Shown here piece by piece: positions 57,725 through 64,000 of a stretch of 64,000 bases of DNA. The stretch lies in assembly GCA_021234155.1 (NCBI GenBank), contig JAJEKV010000006.1, positions 5,553,727 to 5,617,726 of the forward strand. The letters are read 5' to 3'. This stretch comes from Isoetes taiwanensis. Its lineage: Eukaryota > Streptophyta > Lycopodiopsida > Isoetales > Isoetaceae. The position numbers and the translations under genes are program-made. The notes beneath the pieces were generated by a model. It did not search any database. It was not told the origin of the DNA and saw nothing but the letters and a program-made list of their open reading frames with translations. The first letter of the stretch is position 1, and each line of letters begins with the position of its first letter.

Positions 57725-57945
57725 GTATCTTGAAACCCATTCCTTGGGTCATCCGGTGACCATGGTTTCACCATCTAGTCCATTTGAAACCCTTTCCCTA
57801 AATCACCTCGTGATCATGGTTTTGTCTTCTCGTCCCTTCAGAAACCCGTTCCCTGGATCACCCTGTGATCATGGTTTCATCATCTAGTCCCTTCCGAAAC
57901 CCGTTCCCTGGATCACCCTGTGATCATGGTTTCATAGCTCATTCT
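57725..57945. repeat. Tandem repeat, about 58-bp unit, near the polypurine tract
   Basis: GAAACCC(A/G)TTCC, TGGATCACCCTGTGATCATG and GTTTCATCATCTAGTCC recur about four times. The last two copies are almost identical; the first two are more diverged. CACC(C/T)(T/C)GTGATCATGG holds a small palindrome. It lies just inside the 3' LTR of the element. Confidence 0.85.
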
Positions 57946-60900
57946 TTAGCGGACATCCTACTTGCCATCTCTGATGCAAGTCTCTAATTCTTTAGTTTTA
58001 GGTAACTGACCTCATATTGACTCCACTAATCCTTCCGTGTTATCAAGGGATTTTGAGTCAGATGAGGATTTGGCTGCATGTACACTTCACTTTCTCATGT
58101 GGCCTTGGGAAGTGACTGATCTCGCCACAAGATCTAGTACTCTGCAATACTCTTATTGCGCAGCCTCCGAATGCGAGTGTCTAGAATCGCCTCAGGAGTT
58201 ACCTCAGAGCTAAGGGCTAGGAGTACTGTCACAATCTTTGGACAATATTGCTTTCTTGAGTTGACTTATGCGGAATAGGGTGCACTTCTAATCCATTCAT
58301 AAGTTCTAACTCAACTCATATGATGTCTTCATTGACCCTTCCTGAGTCCAACATATTGGGACATCTATAACTAATGGTCTCAAGGTTCTTACCTTGCCAC
58401 TAGTATTATAATACCTATTTTGAACCTTGTCTATTCTTCTGCCAAGAACCCCAGGTTCTTTATGACGCGTGTACCAACTTTTTGGACTAGAACAGAGGCC
58501 CACTTTATCCCTTAGTTGACACTTAGTGCAACTAAGTACCTGATGCTAGTCATGTGAATTCACTAACCTATGTGAATTCAATATTCTTGATCCCAGATCT
58601 AAGAACACTATGCTACAAAAGACCCTGCTTCTTATAAGCAATACAGTGGTAATGACCATAGACTCCCCCAGAAATCTAATTAGAAACAAGATTCTAATAA
58701 TTGTACCACTCACACTCTGATCATTTATCAGAGATTTTTTTGCAACATTAACCCCAGGTTAATCCTTGCATTTCTAGAGACCTTGCTCTATAAATACCCA
58801 GTACACCAATTATGGCTAATCATGAATTCTAATTGGATTCTCTATCACAACTCCCATAGTTGATTCTCTTCCGCCAAGCATCTCAAGAATCCTTAAATTC
58901 ATGTATACTACTTTGATAACAAGTAGTGATGGTTCAGACTCTGCCCTTTTAGGTCTCTATGGCATGCCTGGCCCTGCCAGCATAACGCCATTCCTCTAGG
59001 AAAACATTCTTCCTAAGTCTGACAACCTTCGTATCTTTATTAGATGAACCCTTTCCTCAACAATTTTGGGTTCCACATTCACATTCCAGTTTGTGACCCC
59101 TTTTTCTTAGGGTCGAATAAGCTAGGAAATCCTTTTCCTCCCCCTTTCAAAAAAAATCAAGCAATCCTTTGCTTTTGGAAGTGAATTCTTAAAGTCATAT
59201 GCATCCATTTTACAGTCTGACATAGAACTTATCTATTATCAGCTTGGATGATATACTAATAGGAGTTTTTGGCCACTCTCTAAGCCTTGCTTATAAGAGT
59301 TTTGACTATTCCTAAATTACCGTATGGTTAGAACCCAAATACCTTGCCTTGCAAGATTGAGCAAGAAGACCTTTAAGTCTACGCTCACACACTTTCTATA
59401 GAGCCAACGGGTCTAACTACCTTACTTCTTGACTTTGTTGGCTTCCATAGCTTAACACCCCAAGTAATGCATCATCAATTCCAAATTTGATTTGCAAGCC
59501 CAACCAACGCATTGGCATAGACCACTTCCAGGTCTCTTACATGCTTAATTTGTGGGGTACTTTGATGCTCATGCCATATTGACTCTTAATTATCATGATT
59601 CTAGTAGATTCCTCATCAAGGAACTACTCTCTCACTCGACGTAAGTCACTAGACTTTGTTATTATTAGCTCTAAATGATCTTTTCAATAGGCATCATCGA
59701 TCTCCTAGAGACCATTGCATCATAAGTGCAGCACCATTATGCTCCATCCATACATCAATCAGTATCTATTCATACACATATGTGTTTGATGTTAATACAG
59801 AGTTCATGCAAAAAACCAGGCAACTCAATTGGCCTTGCAAACTCTAACTTATAGAATTACATGGACCTTGGTTTCCACCACTTCCTAAATGATACCACCA
59901 TGTTTTCCATACCAGAACTCTCATTAGGGGTTCTTGTTGTGCCTAGCTTTGCTTTTCATGCTTTGGCTTAGAGCTAACCCAAGCCATTCTCGACTTTGCT
60001 CAATAGCACAACTCTTATGGTTGCATCACATGATTTACCTAAGTCAACTGCAACTTTAATTGGTCCACCAGTACCACAGCTTCTTGACCTCGTCAAAAGC
60101 TTCCCGTTGTACTAACCCCTAACTCATACTTGAACTTCATTCAAGATTCTTATGGGGCTTTGATTTCCCAGAATACACTTTCAACCATAGGCAGCCAAGC
60201 CAGCAACATTTCCAACCTCAAGACACTCTTAAAGGCTGAAACTATTCTTATACGGCTTGCCCCGTACTGAGATCCTCTCTCGAAAGTGAATAAATCTTAT
60301 CAATGGGAAATTCATAGATAGAATCCAATTATTTGGTTTGAATTATGTGCCATAAAGTCAATTTCCTTGACTACTTGTTCTAACACATATTCACTTCTTT
60401 GCCAATCTATGGCTATAAGGCATAATATACATCTCATAATACCTATACAAGCACAGCTTATATATTGCGACCCATATGTTTTACCCCAAGCCCCGCTTGA
60501 ACATACTGGGCAATAAGATGTATTCACAACTCCTAGTTGTATATAGATGTAGGAATATAACTCTACTAACATTCTTGTTTCCAAACAAGAGATATTGAGA
60601 TTTTCTAACCAATCTCAATATCTTAATTTGAGCATAGGTAGAGTTCATATGGAACTAGACAGTCCAATCAATCATATTGTAGCTTGATTCATCCTTGGCA
60701 ACTTTCCAGAGACACCCTCTGAAATCAGTTTAACAAATGCTACAATAATCTATTGCATGCATCCATATGATCCTAGTTGAATCCGCTTGCTTCTTTATTT
60801 ATTTTAAGTGCTCTTCCCAGAAGAACCCCTTAAAATGACTAACAAGTTGCTTTGCAATTACTATCTTATAGTTTCTACCTGATAAGTTCTCAACCTTATC

Positions 60901-62537
60901 AGTACTACAACTTGTATTCTCTAGATGCGTTAGCTAGCATCTCTAACTATAGTACTTTTAAAGTATAGATTCCATGTGTAGATGTTCATCTATGAAGGTT
61001 ATTTTCTTAACCCAACAATCGCAGATTGTATATGTTCCTTTGGAATTTTTCAAAGGAATACTTCAAGCTAAGTTAATTTATTGCCACTTTCCTTTATGCA
61101 ACCAAGATCCTTCTTGGTGCTTATAAGAAAGCATATCATAGGAGGCATAAAACCTTTAAATCCTTCAAAATTCCTTCCTAGAATTCAATGATCTTATTCT
61201 CAACACTTACCACAAGTGTTGTTATTCCCAAGTGTTATTATGTTCCAAGGAACTAGTCAGGACTTCCGATGTTCTAATAAAAGCTCTGCTTCCAAGATGT
61301 CCACTTAACGGACCCCAAATCCTCCAAGTAACCAAGTCCTAGCATTCATTAAGAACTAGTATCCACAATATTTCCCAAATATTGTGCACTTCTAGCACAA
61401 ACCCTAGGTAGTGCACTAGTGACCCCTTGAGTCAATAGTAATATATCCGTCACCAATTCCCTACAAGGATAACATGCAACCTCGTACCACCCTACCCAGT
61501 AGAGTGAGCCAATGATCCCAGATCAAGTGGTTATCACGGGCAACAACATTCGCATTGGACAGACTACTTACGCCACACTACCCAGTAGTGTGCGTCAACT
61601 GGGCATGATCCCAGATCATGACACCCTATGATGCACTCATTGAAAGGGATCTTTGGAGGGCAATAAAGCTTTTTGTTAAAGCATAATTTCTCTTAGTTCC
61701 TTGAACGTAAAGACACTCTTCAAAAGAATCATCATGGATATCAAAATCAATCAACTAATCTTAAAAACTCAAAGCTCTAGGGGTCTTATGTTAAGCATAT
61801 TCACATGCTCCAGGGTATGACCCATCTCCATGTGGTTCGTCTATGTTCCACTACTGAGCCCCCGACTCCTCATGACGAAACCACCTAACACTCTTGGAGT
61901 GCTATACCAATGTTACAACCTATTTTCCTTTCAGCAAACCCAGTTTGCAAGAATGCAGTAGGTGGTACTACCAACAAGTGCCCTTGGCCCTTGTTCATTA
62001 CAAATTCAACTAGTACCAACATTAGCTAAAATCGTAAATATTAACTAAGGTAAATAACAACCCATTAAAACCTCCCCTTTTTTAATGGTTGATAACGGGG
62101 AACAAAATCCCTGATTTCTTTAATGGGCTGATAATGGGTCCTGGTTACCCTTAACAAAAAATCACAAAACCGAAAATCTCAGAATCACGAAGTCGTGATT
62201 CCGTGCCAGCCAGGATCGATCACTCCGGGCTGCTCGGTACTCGGATTGCCACGAAATTTGGCAGGTAAGCATTTCGGCCCCAAACGCTCCTGCTCGTAAA
62301 TTTTCAGTTCAAACCGAGCTGTTTTGAAAAATCCGTTTTTCCAGGCTCCAAACATGATTTAGCAAGCCCTGCTTGCCCAGAGACTGCTACAGCGATTTCA
62401 CATTGGCTTCTCAGGTCCCCAGGAGCCTGAAGAACGAATCTAAGGCCAAACCTTTGCACTTCGTGGATGCTCCAGAAATTGCTCTCAAGTTCTGCTCTCT
62501 TAACTGCGACACAGCCTCGAACCCAACATCAAACTTA
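57946..62537. other. Interior of the nested LTR element, no gene recognised
   Basis: A long AT-moderate stretch with stops in all frames. At 61485-61630 two diverged copies of a block with ACTACCCAGTAG and ATGATCCCAGATCA words occur. The frame at 60312-60584 (90 codons, minus) is the longest and is not recognisable. Confidence 0.6.
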
Positions 62538-62550
62538 GGCTCTGATACCA
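62538..62550 (-). other. Primer-binding site (initiator Met tRNA)
   Basis: GGCTCTGATACCA on the plus strand equals the 3' end of plant initiator Met tRNA, so its complement primes reverse transcription. It sits one base from the 5' LTR at 62552. Confidence 0.9.
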
Positions 62551-62551
62551 A

Positions 62552-62912
62552 TGTTACAACGCCATGGAAGGGGCCAAGTTTGGCTACCATGAACCCCCTG
62601 GATTCCCCACTCCTCGAGTCCCTTGGACTCCCCACGCCAGACTTGTGTTGATCCTCTGGATCAATACTGCAACATCGTGCAGTTCTCTAATCATTCCCAG
62701 AACGATTCTCCATGGCCTCCATGATCTCTTATATAGGGTACCTACTCTTGTGGCATGCCGCCACGTGTATGCATGCATGCATATGGACTCTTGGAGTCTC
62801 CTTATGCCACTTGTCCCTTAAACCTTTAATCCTTAGGTTTAATGGTCCTATGACCTAGGGACCAACATATGTATATAACATATGACTTAGGGCCTAACCT
62901 ATGTTCGTAACA
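62552..62912 (-). mobile_element. 5' LTR (361 bp) of the nested LTR element
   Basis: Same sequence as 57302-57676 except for a 14-base deletion and a few substitutions, with TGTTAC/GTAACA ends. GAGGA follows at 62913-62917. Confidence 0.95.
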
Positions 62913-63419
62913 GAGGAAGCCACCACCATGGCACGGGGCGCCGAGCGCTCTTGCGAACAACCGGAACCGCGGTTTGGGCTCTTCAGGTACCATCGGGCAA
63001 CAAGCCCCGCTATGGGCGCCACAGGTGTCTTTGGGCTCGAAAGCCCTCGCTACTGGAGCACGGAGCTCCAGGGGTTGCGGGCAGCCATCCATAGACAGGG
63101 CCAGGGTCTCCCTACCGAGGTTCATAGTCACCTGCAGCGGTCAGGAGCGGGGAGATGGCCAAGCAAAGAAGAGGCCACCGCAAAAAGCCGTGCTCCCGAC
63201 TTCCGCAGGGCGGGGGGCGGCTCGGCAGCTACCCGCAACCCCCGGTATGCACGGCCTGACCTACACGGCGGCCGGGGACCATGCAACTTCTTTTGCCCCA
63301 CTCAAGCCACCCCACCATCCCAGCCACCACCACCACCACCCGGCCGGGCCCCGAGCCCCGCCCACCTTTTGACCCGCGAGGCCTTGAGAACTCCAAGAGC
63401 GCAGACGGAGAGGCCATAA

Positions 63420-64000
63420 TCCGGTAGTCCGAGGCATGCGAAGAGGAGGGGAGAGTCTGCGCCCACAACATCGAAACACACATTCTCGATCGGATGACAT
63501 TCCCTAAGCAGTTCACATTTCCCGAGCAGCCCGCCATGGGGCTCAAGCCCAATTAAATGCTTGCATTGTCATATTAGTGGTTGCGGATGCACAGTGCGTT
63601 ATGCCATATTGCGCCCGGGGCAAGATCTTTGAAGGGGCGATCCTGTACATGGGCCGGGGACCTCACACCCGCCTGGCGGGAGGCACGCAGCGAAGCTTTT
63701 CGAGGTCGAGGGCATCCGCCACCAAGGGGTGCGCGGGGATTGGTTCGGGGCGGGGATGCACATTTTCCGCCCGACTGCTCTTGCTGCGGAACCCGCGCCC
63801 CAACCCCAACCGCGGTGAGCGTGGCCACATACGCTTCTCCTACCACAACCCCCTTCTCCTGCTCCTACTCCTGCTCCCCTCGACCCACCCTCTCGACCAC
63901 ATCTTTGCCTCCAGCGCCATCTACTTCTCACTTTCGACCTCTGCGCTACGGGTCCTCTCCCCTGCGACTTCGGGTTGCGCATACCACCGACTGTTAACAA
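63420..64000. other. GC-rich element sequence, no gene assigned
   Basis: After the stop at 63419 another frame reads ACEEEGRVCAHNIETHILDR, then MTFPKQFTFPEQP to a stop at 63555. A further long frame (63581-63997) is rich in Ser, Pro and Thr. Overlapping frames on both strands are what GC-rich sequence gives by chance. The stretch is probably the continuation of the element starting near 56.3 kb, cut by the window edge. Confidence 0.4.

Larger units (their letters stand above)
57302..62912 (-). mobile_element. Nested LTR retrotransposon without visible gag-pol (LARD-like)
   Basis: The 5.6-kb element has near-identical LTRs (57302-57676 and 62552-62912), a GAGGA target-site duplication (57297-57301, 62913-62917), a primer-binding site TGGTATCAGAGCC (62550-62538, minus strand, initiator Met tRNA) and a polypurine tract (57690-57677). 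The 4.9-kb interior shows no protease, integrase, reverse transcriptase or RNase H motif and no frame over 90 codons on either strand. Few differences between LTRs point to a fairly recent insertion, so loss of coding by decay is less likely than a non-autonomous element moved by a relative. Confidence 0.9.
56745..63419 (+). pseudogene. Unrecognised element ORF, interrupted by an LTR element
   Basis: The frame starts MATEDGPAWENQGEG and is highly charged (PPRKRSRSAIM, then KKEARAKAKAP). A helical, probably coiled-coil middle follows (ETNSAHIEANGARLAGMAVD, then ARLDSVFITLDTMTQEREQA, ending LQSEVE). TGA at 56952-56954 and TAG at 57105-57107 interrupt it in the same frame. At 57301 a 5.6-kb LTR element is inserted. 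After its removal with one GAGGA copy the frame continues from 62918 without shift to 63419 (ATTMARGAERSCEQPEPRFG, later a Pro-rich stretch near 63300). The total is about 352 codons. A gag-like role is possible, but no domain is recognised. Confidence 0.6.

Noticed and set aside
63229-64000. Minus- and plus-strand Pro/Ser/Gly-rich frames as possible genes
   Set aside because: Frames overlap on both strands, consist of low-complexity GC-rich triplets and are cut by the window end.

Overview
The window is nuclear DNA of a land plant. It holds spliced plant genes (a PP2C phosphatase, a SLAC1-type anion channel, cyclin T and PPR sequences) set among nested transposable elements. Sparse genes, many decayed copies and plant-type L1 and LTR elements suggest a large, repeat-rich genome, possibly a fern or another seed-free plant. 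That placement is inference.

Layout: 1-8.0 kb is decayed LTR-retrotransposon sequence with a 27-bp minisatellite, a 321-bp inverted-repeat element and one long LTR (6339-8012). 8.0-19.35 kb holds a 460-bp direct duplication, a 125-bp tandem repeat, two non-L1 LINE copies ending in microsatellites (11820-12715, 17380-19350), an L1-type LINE with a 20-bp target-site duplication (13878-15555), and a miniature LTR element (16646-17271). A two-exon PP2C gene follows (19969-21239). 21.9-38.6 kb is a composite repeat made of GATCC-rich repeats, a tRNA-like segment and a long TTCTAGAA array. A 5.8-kb L1 LINE sits in the first array (22502-36632), and that LINE is itself split by an 8.3-kb CACTA-like DNA transposon (25550-33875) carrying further fragments.

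39.3-44.7 kb is a run of broken gene pieces: PPR (+), a phytanoyl-CoA dioxygenase-like gene (-), and a cyclin T cyclin box (+). A long LTR with its primer-binding site lies at 47914-49385 (-). A four-exon SLAC1-type anion channel gene lies at 53506-55635; one in-frame TAG interrupts its first exon. From 56.3 kb a GC-rich element with a triplicated leader and an unrecognised coiled-coil-like ORF is split by a 5.6-kb LTR element with no visible gag-pol (57302-62912).

Only PP2C, and possibly the anion channel, look like working host genes. The strongest structural results are the nested insertions, because removing each one with its target-site duplication restores the interrupted reading frame. 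The most unusual signal is a set of 10-bp-periodic arrays that match the heat-shock-element consensus.
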